Part shown: positions 7,715 through 19,193 of the stretch, piece by piece | Numbering within the stretch: position 1 is the first letter of the stretch | Layout: each line of letters starts with the position of its first letter | DNA from: Aurantimonas sp. HBX-1 | GTDB lineage: Bacteria; Pseudomonadota; Alphaproteobacteria; Rhizobiales; Rhizobiaceae | DNA length: 64,000 bases | Assembly: GCF_021391535.1 (NCBI RefSeq) | Contig: NZ_CP090066.1 | Location: forward strand, 1,749,501-1,813,500 | Direction of reading: 5' to 3' | The notes under the pieces: generated by a model | What the model saw: the letters and a program-made list of their open reading frames with translations, nothing else | Told to the model about the DNA's origin: nothing | The model's database searches: none | Program-made: the position numbers and the translations under genes

Positions 7715-9376
7715 TTGAGTGAGCTACTGTTCGTGCCGCTAGGCGGCATCGGCGAGATCGGCATGAATCTCGCCCTCTACGGCTATGGTCCCGAGGAAGA
7801 CCGCCAGTGGATCATGGTCGACTGCGGCGTATCCTTCGCCGGACCGGATTTCCCCGGAGCAGACCTGATCCTGCCCGACACGCGATTCCTCGAAGAGGAG
7901 CGGCATGCCCTCAAGGGCATCGTCATCACCCATGCGCATGAGGACCATTACGGCGCGCTGCTCGATCTCTGGCCGCGCCTGAACAAGGTGCCGGTCTACG
8001 CCACGGCGTTCACCGCTGCGCTGCTGGCGGCCAAGCGCGAGGGCGAGGCCGGGGCGCCGAAGATCCCGGTCGAGATCTTCGCGGCGGGCGATCGCTTCAA
8101 GGTCGGACCGTTCGAGATCGAGGCGATCAACGTCACCCATTCGATTCCCGAACCTGTCGCGCTGGCGATCCGCTCGCCCGCCGGAACGGTGGTCCACACC
8201 GGCGACTGGAAGATCGACGCGACGCCGGTGCTCGGCAAGCCGACCGACGAGAAGCGGCTGCGCGAGATCGGCGACGAGGGCGTGCTGGCGATGATCGCCG
8301 ACTCGACCAACGCCATGCGCGAAGGCATCAGCCCCAGCGAGAAGGAGGTCTCGGCCTCGCTCGGCGACATCATCCGCGCTGCCAAGGGGCGGGTCGCGGT
8401 AACCACCTTCTCCTCCAATGTCGGGCGTATCCGCTCGATCGCCGCGGCGGCGCGCGACGCCGGCCGCCAGGTCCTGCTGATGGGCCGCTCGATGCGGCGG
8501 GTCTGCGACGTGGCCGGCGAACTCGGCTACCTCGAGGGCATCCCGCCTTTCCTCGGCGAACAGGATTTCGGGTACATCCCGCCGGAAAAGGCGGTGATCA
8601 TCCTGACCGGCAGCCAGGGCGAGCCGCGGGCGGCGCTGGCGCGGCTGTCGCGCAACGAGCATCCGTCGGTGTCGCTGTCCAAGGGCGACCTGGTGATCTT
8701 CTCCTCGCGCTCGATCCCCGGCAACGAGAAGGGCATCATCGAGATCAAGAACGCCCTGATCGAACGCGGCATCGAGGTGCTGGAGGACGGCGCCAAGCTG
8801 GTGCACGTCTCCGGTCATCCGCGGCGCAGCGAGATGCGGCAGATGTACGAATGGGTGCGTCCGAAGATCGCCATTCCCGCCCATGGCGAGGCTGCGCACC
8901 TCACCGCCCACGCGGCACTGGCGAGCGAGCTCGGCGTCCGTGAGGTCGTCCAGGTCCGCAATGGCGGCGTCGTACGTCTCGCGCCGGGCGCTGCGGCGAT
9001 CATCGACGAGGTCCCGGTCGGCCGCCTCTACAAGGACGGGCGCCTGATCGGCTCGGCCGAGGAAATGGGCATCAACGAGCGGCGCCGCCTGTCGAATGTC
9101 GGGCAGGTCTCGGTGCTGGTGGAATTGACCGGCAAGCTGCAGATGCGCGAGGATCCCGACCTCGTCGCGCTCGGCATGCCGAAGGACGACGCCGCCGGCG
9201 AGGAGATCGAGGAGATCATGATCGACGCCGCCGCCGGCGCCGTCGAGAGCATCCCGCCGGCCCGGCGCAAGGATCTCGACCTCGTCGCCGAAGCGGTGCG
9301 CCGCGCGGTCCGCGGGGCGGCGTTCGAGGCCTGGGGAAAGAAGCCGATCGTGACGGTGTTCGTCACCCGTTCCTGA
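7715..9376 (+). CDS. rnj: Ribonuclease J
   Basis: RNase J is a zinc-dependent ribonuclease with endo- and 5'-3' exonuclease activity, used in mRNA decay and rRNA maturation. It coexists here with RNase E and RNase R. The 553-aa protein starts on TTG (MSELLFVPLGGIGEIGMN), the normal N-terminus. The metallo-beta-lactamase motif HAHEDH lies at residues 73-78, followed by a beta-CASP domain (STNAMREGISPSEKE region) and the HVSGHPRRSEM motif. The C-terminal 100 residues are the usual RNase J tail. The start codon is weak, with only an A/G-rich AAAGAAGAAA upstream, which suggests modest translation. Confidence 0.96.
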   Translation: MSELLFVPLGGIGEIGMNLALYGYGPEEDRQWIMVDCGVSFAGPDFPGADLILPDTRFLEEERHALKGIVITHAHEDHYGALLDLWPRLNKVPVYATAFTAALLAAKREGEAGAPKIPVEIFAAGDRFKVGPFEIEAINVTHSIPEPVALAIRSPAGTVVHTGDWKIDATPVLGKPTDEKRLREIGDEGVLAMIADSTNAMREGISPSEKEVSASLGDIIRAAKGRVAVTTFSSNVGRIRSIAAAARDAGRQVLLMGRSMRRVCDVAGELGYLEGIPPFLGEQDFGYIPPEKAVIILTGSQGEPRAALARLSRNEHPSVSLSKGDLVIFSSRSIPGNEKGIIEIKNALIERGIEVLEDGAKLVHVSGHPRRSEMRQMYEWVRPKIAIPAHGEAAHLTAHAALASELGVREVVQVRNGGVVRLAPGAAAIIDEVPVGRLYKDGRLIGSAEEMGINERRRLSNVGQVSVLVELTGKLQMREDPDLVALGMPKDDAAGEEIEEIMIDAAAGAVESIPPARRKDLDLVAEAVRRAVRGAAFEAWGKKPIVTVFVTRS

Positions 9377-9385
9377 GGAAGCGCG

Positions 9386-9790
9386 ATGCTCGGTCGCCTC
9401 AACCACGTGGCGCTCGCCGTGCCGGATCTTGCGGCGGCGAGCGAGCGCTATCGGACCATGCTCGGTGCCACGGTGTCCGCACCGTCGGCCTTGCCGGAGC
9501 ATGGGGTGACAGTGGCATTCGTGGATCTCGGCAACACCAAGATCGAACTCCTGGAGCCGCTCGGCGACAATTCGCCCATTGCGGCCTTCCTGGCGAAGAG
9601 CCCAAAAGGCGGCATGCATCATGTGTGCTACGAAGTGAGCGACATCCGCGCGGCCCGCGACCAGATCCTGGCCGCGGGCGGGCGGGTGCTCGGCGACGGG
9701 GAACCACGTATCGGAGCGCATGGCAGGCCGGTGCTGTTCGTGCATCCGGGCGACGTGTTCGGGACTCTCACCGAACTGGAGCAGGCGTGA
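9386..9790 (+). CDS. mce: Methylmalonyl-CoA epimerase
   Basis: A VOC-superfamily enzyme that interconverts (2R)- and (2S)-methylmalonyl-CoA in propionyl-CoA metabolism, feeding methylmalonyl-CoA mutase. The 134-aa product has two beta-alpha-beta-beta-beta modules. Metal ligands are visible as H7 (LNHVALAV), H79 (MHHVCYEV) and E130 (TLTELEQ). It starts 9 bp after RNase J, and its stop nearly abuts the DUF1467 gene, so the three are probably one transcript. Linkage of mce with RNase J is typical for Rhizobiales. Confidence 0.95.
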   Translation: MLGRLNHVALAVPDLAAASERYRTMLGATVSAPSALPEHGVTVAFVDLGNTKIELLEPLGDNSPIAAFLAKSPKGGMHHVCYEVSDIRAARDQILAAGGRVLGDGEPRIGAHGRPVLFVHPGDVFGTLTELEQA

Positions 9791-9792
9791 CC

Positions 9793-10059
9793 ATGGGCTG
9801 GATCTCGGCACTCGCCGTCTATTTCATCATCTGGTGGACGTCGCTCTTCGTCATCCTGCCGCTCGGACACCGCTCGCAGATCGAGAACGACGACGTGACG
9901 CTCGGCACCGATCACGGCGCCCCGTCCGAGGCGCGCATGGTCCGCAAGTTCGTGCAGACGACACTGCTGGCCAGCGTGATCTTCGCGGCGTTCTATCTGG
10001 TGACGCAGGTCTGGGGCCTCAGCCCGGACGACTTCCCGAACTTCATTCCCGGCAACTGA
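9793..10059 (+). CDS. DUF1467 family membrane protein
   Basis: An 88-aa protein with two hydrophobic helices, residues 4-25 (ALAVYFIIWWTSLFVILPLG) and about 54-75, separated by a polar loop of about 30 residues. The start MGWISALAVYFIIWWTS and the position between mce and proS match the DUF1467 family found across Alphaproteobacteria. Function is unknown. A GTG two codons upstream would overlap the mce stop; I prefer the ATG at 9793. It is the last plus-strand gene before a 490-bp intergenic region. Confidence 0.9.
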   Translation: MGWISALAVYFIIWWTSLFVILPLGHRSQIENDDVTLGTDHGAPSEARMVRKFVQTTLLASVIFAAFYLVTQVWGLSPDDFPNFIPGN

Positions 10060-10145
10060 GCCGGCCACGGCGTTCCCGCGGACAGACAAAAGACGGTCTT
10101 TGCTGGCGGGACGACTTCCTGGCGGGGCGAAACCCGGACCGCGTT

Positions 10146-10193
10146 GGGGGGAGGGGAAAGCCGATCTGCGGGGGGAGGGGAAAGCCGATCTGC
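10146..10193 (+). repeat. Perfect 24-bp G-rich tandem duplication
   Basis: Two exact copies of a 24-bp unit lie end to end at 10146-10169 and 10170-10193. Each copy starts with six Gs, an A and four Gs, followed by AAAGCCGATCTGC. Together they give four runs of at least four Gs on the plus strand, a sequence that could form a G-quadruplex. It sits just beyond the minus-strand terminator of the structured RNA, downstream of the DUF1467 gene. Confidence 0.9.
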
Positions 10194-10197
10194 GGGC

Positions 10198-10226
10198 AAA
10201 AAAAATGCAAGGCTTTCGCCTTGCAT
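10198..10226 (-). terminator. Rho-independent terminator (minus strand)
   Basis: Read on the minus strand, a perfect 9-bp stem (ATGCAAGGC / GCCTTGCAT, at 10205-10213 and 10218-10226) closes a GAAA tetraloop and is followed by eight Ts. This is a textbook intrinsic terminator. No protein gene on the minus strand reads into it, so it must end a non-coding transcript coming from 10.23-10.40 kb. On the plus strand no T-tract follows the stem. Confidence 0.8.
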
Positions 10227-10396
10227 CGTGAATTTGCGTGCCTGGATTTCACACCGAAGACATTGTTCGGGGCTGCGACGACATGTCGCGCCGGAAATCG
10301 CGTCCTCCCGAGACTAGACCGCAGCCGGCGCCTCACGGGCGCCTTGTTTATGGAGCCGAACGTTAGCCAGACCGCCGCGGCTTGTCACGCGAAATT
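10198..10396 (-). ncRNA. Structured small RNA candidate (possible alpha-r9 / Smr9C family)
   Basis: The segment folds into nested, exactly complementary helices. An outer 10-bp stem with one bulged base pairs 10231-10240 with 10386-10396. A GTTCGG/CCGAAC stem pairs 10265-10270 with 10356-10361. An abutting 7-bp arm pairs 10271-10277 with 10320-10326, and a GGCGCC hairpin lies at 10327-10343. Together these make a three-way junction, and a strong minus-strand terminator follows, which sets the strand. From memory, the S. meliloti sRNA Smr9C (alpha-r9 family) lies beside proS in the same neighbourhood, so this may be its homologue; I could not compare sequences. No clear promoter was found. The remaining DNA up to proS (10397-10549) shows nothing else convincing. 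Confidence 0.6.
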
Positions 10397-10549
10397 TGCG
10401 GCGATGTAAATTTTGATCGCTCCGCAGGGCCCCGTGCTGCGGCCCGCCCCCGCCTCGTCCCTCCCGCCTTCCCATTGCCCGGTCTAACGGTTATGAGGCG
10501 GCTCCGCGGCCCGTCGTGGCCGCCGACCCTGGATCTGACCGGACTCATC

Positions 10550-11872
10550 ATGCGCCTGTCGCGATATTTTCTGCCGATTCTCAAGGAAACCCCGAAGGAA
10601 GCCGAGATCGTATCGCATCGGCTGATGCTGCGGGCCGGGATGATCCGGCAGCAGGCCGCAGGCATCTATTCGTTCCTGCCGCTGGGCAAGCGGGTGCTCG
10701 ACAAGGTCTGCAAGATCGTCCGCGAGGAGCAGGACCGTTCCGGCGCGATCGAATTGCTGATGCCGACGATCCAGTCCGCGGATCTCTGGCGCGAGAGCGG
10801 GCGCTATGACGATTACGGCAAGGAGATGCTGCGCATCGAGGATCGCCACGGCCGCGACCTGCTGTTCGGTCCGACCAACGAGGAGATGGTCACCGACATC
10901 TTCCGCTCGTCCGTGCGCTCCTACAAGGACCTGCCGCTCAACCTCTACCACATCCAGTGGAAGTTCCGGGACGAGGTCCGGCCGCGCTTCGGCGTAATGC
11001 GCAGCCGCGAGTTCCTGATGAAGGACGCCTATTCCTTCGATCTCGACTTCGAATCGGCGCGCACGTCCTACGACAGGATGTTCGTCGCCTATCTGCGGAC
11101 CTTCCAGCGCTGCGGCCTGAAGGCAATCCCGATGCGCGCCGACACCGGGCCGATCGGCGGCGACCTCAGCCACGAATTCATTATCCTCGCCGCCACCGGC
11201 GAGAGCGAAGTGTTCTGCCACCGCGACTATCTGGAACTGCCGGTGCCGGGCGCGGACGTGGACTTCAGCGATCCGGCCGCCCTGAGGGTGATCGTCGACA
11301 CCTGGACGACGCCTTATGCCGCGACGGACGAGATGCACGACACCGCGGCGTGGGACGCCGTCCCGGAAGACGAACGCCTAGCCGCCCGCGGCATAGAGGT
11401 GGGCCACATCTTCCACTTCGGCACCAAGTATTCCGCGCCGATGAACGCCGTGGTCACCGGACCGGACGGCAAGGACGTGCCGGTCCACATGGGCTCCTAC
11501 GGGATCGGCCCGAGCCGGCTGCTGGCGGCGATCATCGAGGCGTCGCACGACGAGAACGGTATCATCTGGCCGAAATCGGTGGCGCCGTTCGACGTCGGGC
11601 TGATCAACATGAAGCCCGGCGATCCGGACTGCGACCGCGTCTGCGACGAGCTCTATGCACAACTCGAGGCCGCCGGAGTGGAAGTGCTCTACGACGACCA
11701 GGAGACCCGCGCCGGCGCGAAATTCGCCACCATGGACCTCATCGGCCTGCCGCTGCAGCTGATCGTCGGCCCGCGCGGCGCCAAGGCGGGCGAGGCCGAG
11801 ATCAAGGACCGGGCGAGCGGCGAGCGCGAGACCCTGCCGATCGCCTCGGTCCTCGCCCGGGTGCTGACTTGA
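10550..11872 (+). CDS. proS: Proline--tRNA ligase
   Basis: Charges tRNA(Pro) with proline. The 440-aa product is the short alphaproteobacterial type that lacks the editing (INS) domain. Class II motif 2 is seen as KFRDEVRPRFGVMRSREFLM and motif 3 as GIGPSRLLAAIIEA. The C-terminal anticodon-binding domain (FDVGLINMKPGD onward) is complete. I start at the ATG at 10550 (MRLSRYFLPILKETPKEAE), the conserved N-terminus; the frame is open further upstream but without homology. Its TGA overlaps the TTG start of lolC, so proS-lolC-lolD form an operon. Confidence 0.97.
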   Translation: MRLSRYFLPILKETPKEAEIVSHRLMLRAGMIRQQAAGIYSFLPLGKRVLDKVCKIVREEQDRSGAIELLMPTIQSADLWRESGRYDDYGKEMLRIEDRHGRDLLFGPTNEEMVTDIFRSSVRSYKDLPLNLYHIQWKFRDEVRPRFGVMRSREFLMKDAYSFDLDFESARTSYDRMFVAYLRTFQRCGLKAIPMRADTGPIGGDLSHEFIILAATGESEVFCHRDYLELPVPGADVDFSDPAALRVIVDTWTTPYAATDEMHDTAAWDAVPEDERLAARGIEVGHIFHFGTKYSAPMNAVVTGPDGKDVPVHMGSYGIGPSRLLAAIIEASHDENGIIWPKSVAPFDVGLINMKPGDPDCDRVCDELYAQLEAAGVEVLYDDQETRAGAKFATMDLIGLPLQLIVGPRGAKAGEAEIKDRASGERETLPIASVLARVLT

Positions 11873-13173
11873 CCGAAGCGACGCTGGCACCGGCGGCGTC
11901 GGGGCAGAAGCGCGGCTCGACGCGGCCCTTCTCTCGATTCGAGTGGATGATCGCCGGGCGCTACCTCCGCGCCCGCCGGCGCGATGCCGGCGTCTCGGTG
12001 ATCGCCGGCTTCTCCTTCATCGGCATCATGCTCGGCGTCGCGGCGCTGATCATCGTCATGTCGGTGATGAACGGCTTCCGCGGCGAGCTGCTGACCCGCA
12101 TCCTCGGCGTCAACGGCCACGTCATCCTCTACCCGATCGACCAGCCGCTCAGGGACTTCGACGTCGTGGCCCAACGGGTGGCAGCGGTTCCGGGCGTCGA
12201 TTTCGCCATGCCGCTGGTGCAGGGCCAGGTGCTCGCCTCCGGCCCCGCCACGACCAGCACGGGCGCGCTGGTGAAGGGCGTGCGGGCGGCCGACCTCGAC
12301 GAGCTGGCGCCGATCTCGGAAAATATCCGCCAGGGAACGCTGGCCGATTTCGACACCAGCGGCGGCGTCGCCATCGGCATCCGTCTCGCCGAGGCGCTCG
12401 GGCTGCGGCTCGACGACAACATCACCCTCGTCTCGCCGGAGGGCGACGTCACGCCGCTCGGCACGACGCCGCGGGTCAAGGCCTATCCGGTCAAGGCGAT
12501 CTTCGAGATCGGCCTGTCGGAATACGACGCGGCCTATGTCTACATGCCGCTGACCGAGGCCCAGCTGTTCTTCAACCAGGAGGAGCAGGCCCAGTCGATC
12601 GAGCTGTTCGTCGACGATCCCGACAAGGTGCAGGCGCTGCAGCCGCAGATCGAGGCGGCGGCGCAGCGCCCGGTCTACACCGTCACCTGGCAGACGCAGA
12701 ACGAGTCGTTCTTCTCCGCGCTCCAGGTCGAGCGCAACGTCATGTTCATCATCCTGACGCTGATCATCCTCGTCGCGGCCCTGAACATCATCTCCGGCCT
12801 GTTCATGCTGGTGAAGGACAAGGGACGGGACATCGCCATCCTGCGCACCATGGGCGCCACCAAGGGCGCGGTGATGCGGGTGTTCCTGATCACCGGCGCG
12901 TCGATCGGGCTGGCCGGCACGCTCGCCGGCCTCATCCTCGGCACGGCCTTCTGCCTGAACATCGAGAACATCCGGCTGTTCTTCTCCTGGCTCTCCGGCA
13001 CGACGCTGTTCAACCCGGAATTCTACTTCCTCAGCCAGCTGCCGGCGGAGATCGACGCCTCCGAGGTCGTGCTGGTCGTGCTGATGGCAGTGGGCCTCTC
13101 CTTCGTCGCGACGATCCTGCCGTCCTGGCAGGCGTCCCGGCTCGATCCGGTCGAGGCATTGCGGTACGAATGA
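11869..13173 (+). CDS. lolC: Lipoprotein-releasing ABC transporter permease (LolC/LolE)
   Basis: Inner-membrane permease that, with LolD, extracts outer-membrane lipoproteins for transfer to LolA. The 434-aa protein has the FtsX/MacB architecture: one N-terminal helix (VIAGFSFIGIMLGVAALIIV), a large periplasmic domain (residues about 70-290), and three C-terminal helices ending ILPSWQASRLDPVEALRYE, the usual C-terminus. I chose the TTG at 11869, which overlaps the proS TGA and restores the conserved RPFSRFEWMIAGRYLRARRR lead. The only later option, the ATG at 11947, would cut this. A single LolC-type permease is normal in alphaproteobacteria. Confidence 0.94.
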   Translation: MTEATLAPAASGQKRGSTRPFSRFEWMIAGRYLRARRRDAGVSVIAGFSFIGIMLGVAALIIVMSVMNGFRGELLTRILGVNGHVILYPIDQPLRDFDVVAQRVAAVPGVDFAMPLVQGQVLASGPATTSTGALVKGVRAADLDELAPISENIRQGTLADFDTSGGVAIGIRLAEALGLRLDDNITLVSPEGDVTPLGTTPRVKAYPVKAIFEIGLSEYDAAYVYMPLTEAQLFFNQEEQAQSIELFVDDPDKVQALQPQIEAAAQRPVYTVTWQTQNESFFSALQVERNVMFIILTLIILVAALNIISGLFMLVKDKGRDIAILRTMGATKGAVMRVFLITGASIGLAGTLAGLILGTAFCLNIENIRLFFSWLSGTTLFNPEFYFLSQLPAEIDASEVVLVVLMAVGLSFVATILPSWQASRLDPVEALRYE

Positions 13174-13865
13174 TGACGGACAACGTTGCGCTGCGGCTCG
13201 AAGCGGTCGGTCGACATTTCAAGGAAGGCGAGGGCAAGCTCACGATCCTCGACGGGGCCGAGGTGGAAGTGCGCGCCGGCGAGATGATCGCGCTGGTCGC
13301 GCCGTCTGGCGCGGGCAAGTCGACCCTCCTGCACATTGCCGGGCTGCTGGAACGCCCGGACACGGGCGAGGTCTATGTCGGCGGCGAAGCCTGCGGCAGC
13401 CTCGGCGACGACCGACGCACCCAGATGCGGCGCCGGTCGATCGGCTTCGTCTACCAGTTCCACCATCTGCTGCCGGAATTCTCCGCCATCGAGAACGTCA
13501 TGCTGCCGCAGATGATCCTCGGCCTCGGCCGCGCCGACGCAAAGGCCCGCGCCCAGGAGCTGCTGGACTACATGCGGATCGGCAAGCGGGCGCTGCATCG
13601 TCCGGCCGAACTGTCGGGCGGCGAGCAGCAGCGCGTGGCGATCGCCCGCGCCGTCGCCAACTCGCCGCATGTGCTGCTCGCCGACGAGCCGACCGGCAAT
13701 CTCGATCCGACGACCGCCGGCTACGTCTTCGATGCGCTCACCGCCCTGGTCCGCCAGTCCGGCGTCGCAGCGCTGATCGCCACGCACAACCACGAGCTGG
13801 CGGCGCGCATGGACCGCTCGATCACCATCGAGCACGGGCGCATCGTGCCGCACCGCTTCGCCTGA
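13170..13865 (+). CDS. lolD: Lipoprotein-releasing ABC transporter ATP-binding protein
   Basis: Cytosolic ATPase that powers LolC. The 231-aa product has Walker A PSGAGKST (residues 45-52), signature LSGGEQQRVAIARA, Walker B VLLADEPTGNLD and a switch histidine in IATHNHELA. The start ATG at 13170 overlaps the lolC stop (ATGA); a second ATG follows immediately. The LAPSGAGKST variant (APSG rather than GPSG) is normal for LolD. It ends the proS-lolC-lolD operon. Confidence 0.96.
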   Translation: MMTDNVALRLEAVGRHFKEGEGKLTILDGAEVEVRAGEMIALVAPSGAGKSTLLHIAGLLERPDTGEVYVGGEACGSLGDDRRTQMRRRSIGFVYQFHHLLPEFSAIENVMLPQMILGLGRADAKARAQELLDYMRIGKRALHRPAELSGGEQQRVAIARAVANSPHVLLADEPTGNLDPTTAGYVFDALTALVRQSGVAALIATHNHELAARMDRSITIEHGRIVPHRFA

Positions 13866-13964
13866 AACCCGGCCGGCTGCCGACGCGGCCGGCCCTTCAG
13901 GCCATTCCCAAACTCGCTGAATCATACCACCGCGCGCTTGGCCACGCCGTCGCGCGCGGCGGGC

Positions 13965-14007
13965 TTGACATTGCCCTTACGATAGGAACAAATGGCGAAC
14001 ATAGAAC
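13965..14007 (+). promoter_or_regulatory. SOS promoter: TTGACA -35 box and LexA box
   Basis: A perfect TTGACA hexamer at 13965-13970 is followed by GAAC-N7-GAAC at 13986-14000 (GAACAAATGGCGAACA). This is the direct-repeat LexA operator known for Alphaproteobacteria, and its first half covers the expected -10 position (17-bp spacer, hexamer ACAAAT). A third GAAC follows at 14004-14007. The arrangement predicts LexA repression of the 28-aa ORF at 14023, and perhaps some read-through into dnaE. Confidence 0.8.
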
Positions 14008-14022
14008 ATTGAGGGAACGAAA

Positions 14023-14109
14023 ATGCTCGATTTCGCCAAGGACCTCCTCTCGCTGGCCGCCATGTCCGGTTTCGTGTTCAGCCTCACCCTGCTCGTCCAC
14101 GCGGTCTGA
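14023..14109 (+). CDS. 28-aa SOS-linked membrane peptide (SidA-like candidate)
   Basis: The ORF encodes 28 residues: a short polar N-terminus (MLDFAKDLLSLA) followed by a hydrophobic stretch (residues 9-28) long enough to cross the membrane once. GAGGGAACG provides a ribosome site about 7 bp before the ATG. Upstream is a canonical alphaproteobacterial LexA box over a TTGACA promoter. In Caulobacter, the SOS-induced division inhibitor SidA is a 29-aa single-pass membrane peptide acting on FtsW/FtsN, so size, topology and control match. Sequence homology to SidA was not tested, and such peptides diverge quickly. It precedes dnaE by 141 bp. Confidence 0.7.
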   Translation: MLDFAKDLLSLAAMSGFVFSLTLLVHAV

Positions 14110-14250
14110 CCGGCGCTTTCCTGGGGACGGGATGCCGGTTGCCCTTAACGGCCGCCGGCCGGAGGGATAGGACTGCCTGCGAGCGAACCGCGACGGAGCC
14201 GGCCCCTTTCGGGTGGAGTCTCCGGGGCGGTCGGCGGAGGAGCCCCAAGG

Positions 14251-17721
<3,471 letters not shown>

Positions 17722-17766
17722 GCAGCCGCGAGGGAACGGGCTGGGCGGAGCGGTCGCGGCTCAGCG

Positions 17767-19119
17767 TCAGACCGCGTCCTCGCCGTCCGCTTCCTCGACC
17801 GGCGTCGAACGCTTGGTGCCGGAGGTCGCGACGTGCCGGCGCGCGGTGCGGCCGAAAGTGTAGCCGGTCTCGATGGCGTCCTGGCCGAAGCGGTCGCGCA
17901 GCCGGTCGAGCGCCGCTTCCGCCCTGGCGCGCTTGGCCGCGCCCGGATCGACGAGATCGTCGGGATCGGCCATCGCCGCCGGGTGGAAGTCCGAGCAGCC
18001 GATGCCGATGAGCCGGAAGCGCGTGCCATCGATTTCCCTCTCCAGCAGCATGCGGCCCGTGGCGAAGATCCGGTCGGCGAGGCGGGTCGGCTGGCCGAGC
18101 TTGAAGTTGCGCGTCCGGATGCGGAAATCGGCGCTCTTCAGTTTCAGGACGATGGTCGTCGCCGAAAGGTCGGTGGCCTTCAGCCGCCGTGCCACCTTCT
18201 CGCTGAGGGCGCGCAGCAGCGGCACCAGGTCGCCGGCGGCGGACAGGTCGCTGTTGAAGGTGGTCTCGGCCGAGATGCTCTTCATCTCGCTGCGCGGATC
18301 GACCTTTCGCGTGTCGATGCCGCGCGACAGCCGGTACAGCCGCTGGCCCATCTGGCCATAGCGCCGCATCAGCCCGGCCTCGTCCATGGTCTGCAGCTGG
18401 CCGATGCTGGTGATTCCGTCGCCGGCGAGCGAGCGCTCCATGGCGCCGCCGACGCCCCAGATCTTCGTCACCGGCTTGTCGGCGAGAAAGGCGAGGGTCT
18501 CCTGCCGGCCGATGACCGAGAAGCCGCGCGGCTTCTCGAGGTCGCTCGCCACCTTGGCCAGAAACTTGTTGTGCGACAGGCCGATCGAGACGGTTATCCC
18601 GAGCTCCTTCTCGACGCGCGCGGCGAGGCGAGCAAGGGTCATCGCCGCCGGCTCGCCGTGCAGGCGCTCGGTGCCGGACAGGTCGAGGAACGCCTCGTCG
18701 ATCGACAGTGGCTCGACCAGCGGGGTCACCGCCAGCATCATCGCCCGCACCTCGCGGCCGACGCCGGCATATTTCGCCATGTCCGGCGGCAGCACCACGG
18801 CGTCGGGGCAGAGCTGCAGCGCCTTGAACATCGGCATGGCGGAGCGCACGCCGCGGATGCGCGCGATATAGCAGGCGGTCGACACCACGCCGCGCTGGCC
18901 GCCGCCGATGATCACCGGCCTGTCGCGAAGCTCCGGCCGGTCCCGCTTCTCGACGCTGGCATAGAACGCGTCGCAGTCGAGATGCGCGATGGCGAGGTCG
19001 GCGAGTTCGGGGTGATCCGCGACACGCGGGCTGCCGCAGAATGCGCAGCGCCGCCCGGCAGCGCCCTGGCGGACGAGGCAGTCCCGGCAGAAGCGCAAGG
19101 AGGATGACGGAGCGGACAT
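17767..19119 (-). CDS. dinB: DNA polymerase IV (Y family) with N-terminal zinc ribbon
   Basis: Error-prone translesion polymerase. The 450-aa product is about 100 residues longer than E. coli DinB. The extra N-terminus holds a CxxC...CxxC knuckle (C11, C14, C25, C28; FCRDCL and RCAFCG), predicted to bind zinc. Catalytic residues are D48 in HLDCDAFYASVE and D141/E142 in LSIDEAFLDLSG. The little-finger domain and a charged tail follow. I start at MSAPSSS; a GTG 13 codons upstream is possible. It is probably cotranscribed behind the HAD and DUF3572 genes. No LexA box was seen directly upstream. Confidence 0.93.
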   Translation of the reverse strand: MSAPSSSLRFCRDCLVRQGAAGRRCAFCGSPRVADHPELADLAIAHLDCDAFYASVEKRDRPELRDRPVIIGGGQRGVVSTACYIARIRGVRSAMPMFKALQLCPDAVVLPPDMAKYAGVGREVRAMMLAVTPLVEPLSIDEAFLDLSGTERLHGEPAAMTLARLAARVEKELGITVSIGLSHNKFLAKVASDLEKPRGFSVIGRQETLAFLADKPVTKIWGVGGAMERSLAGDGITSIGQLQTMDEAGLMRRYGQMGQRLYRLSRGIDTRKVDPRSEMKSISAETTFNSDLSAAGDLVPLLRALSEKVARRLKATDLSATTIVLKLKSADFRIRTRNFKLGQPTRLADRIFATGRMLLEREIDGTRFRLIGIGCSDFHPAAMADPDDLVDPGAAKRARAEAALDRLRDRFGQDAIETGYTFGRTARRHVATSGTKRSTPVEEADGEDAV

Positions 19120-19193
19120 AATCGACTCGGGGGCTGGCTGAAGCCGAGGATAGTCCACCCGCCCAGGGAGGGAAATCTGGGTTGCGTCCCGGC

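Noticed and set aside
7693..7722. A nine-codon reading frame (MTRKKKQLE) overlapping the TTG start of RNase J, as a possible leader peptide.
   Set aside because: There is no ribosome site before its ATG, no attenuator-like pairing around it, and a Lys-rich stretch can arise simply from the purine-rich ribosome site of rnj.
10043..10336. A 97-codon minus-strand frame covering the intergenic RNA region.
   Set aside because: Its translation includes the terminator and the 24-bp repeat (a repeated PQIGFPLPP), so it is an artefact of the RNA gene and the G-rich duplication.
13866..13910. GCCGGC inverted repeat after lolD as a terminator.
   Set aside because: The stem is short and GC palindromes are common at this base composition; no T-tract follows.
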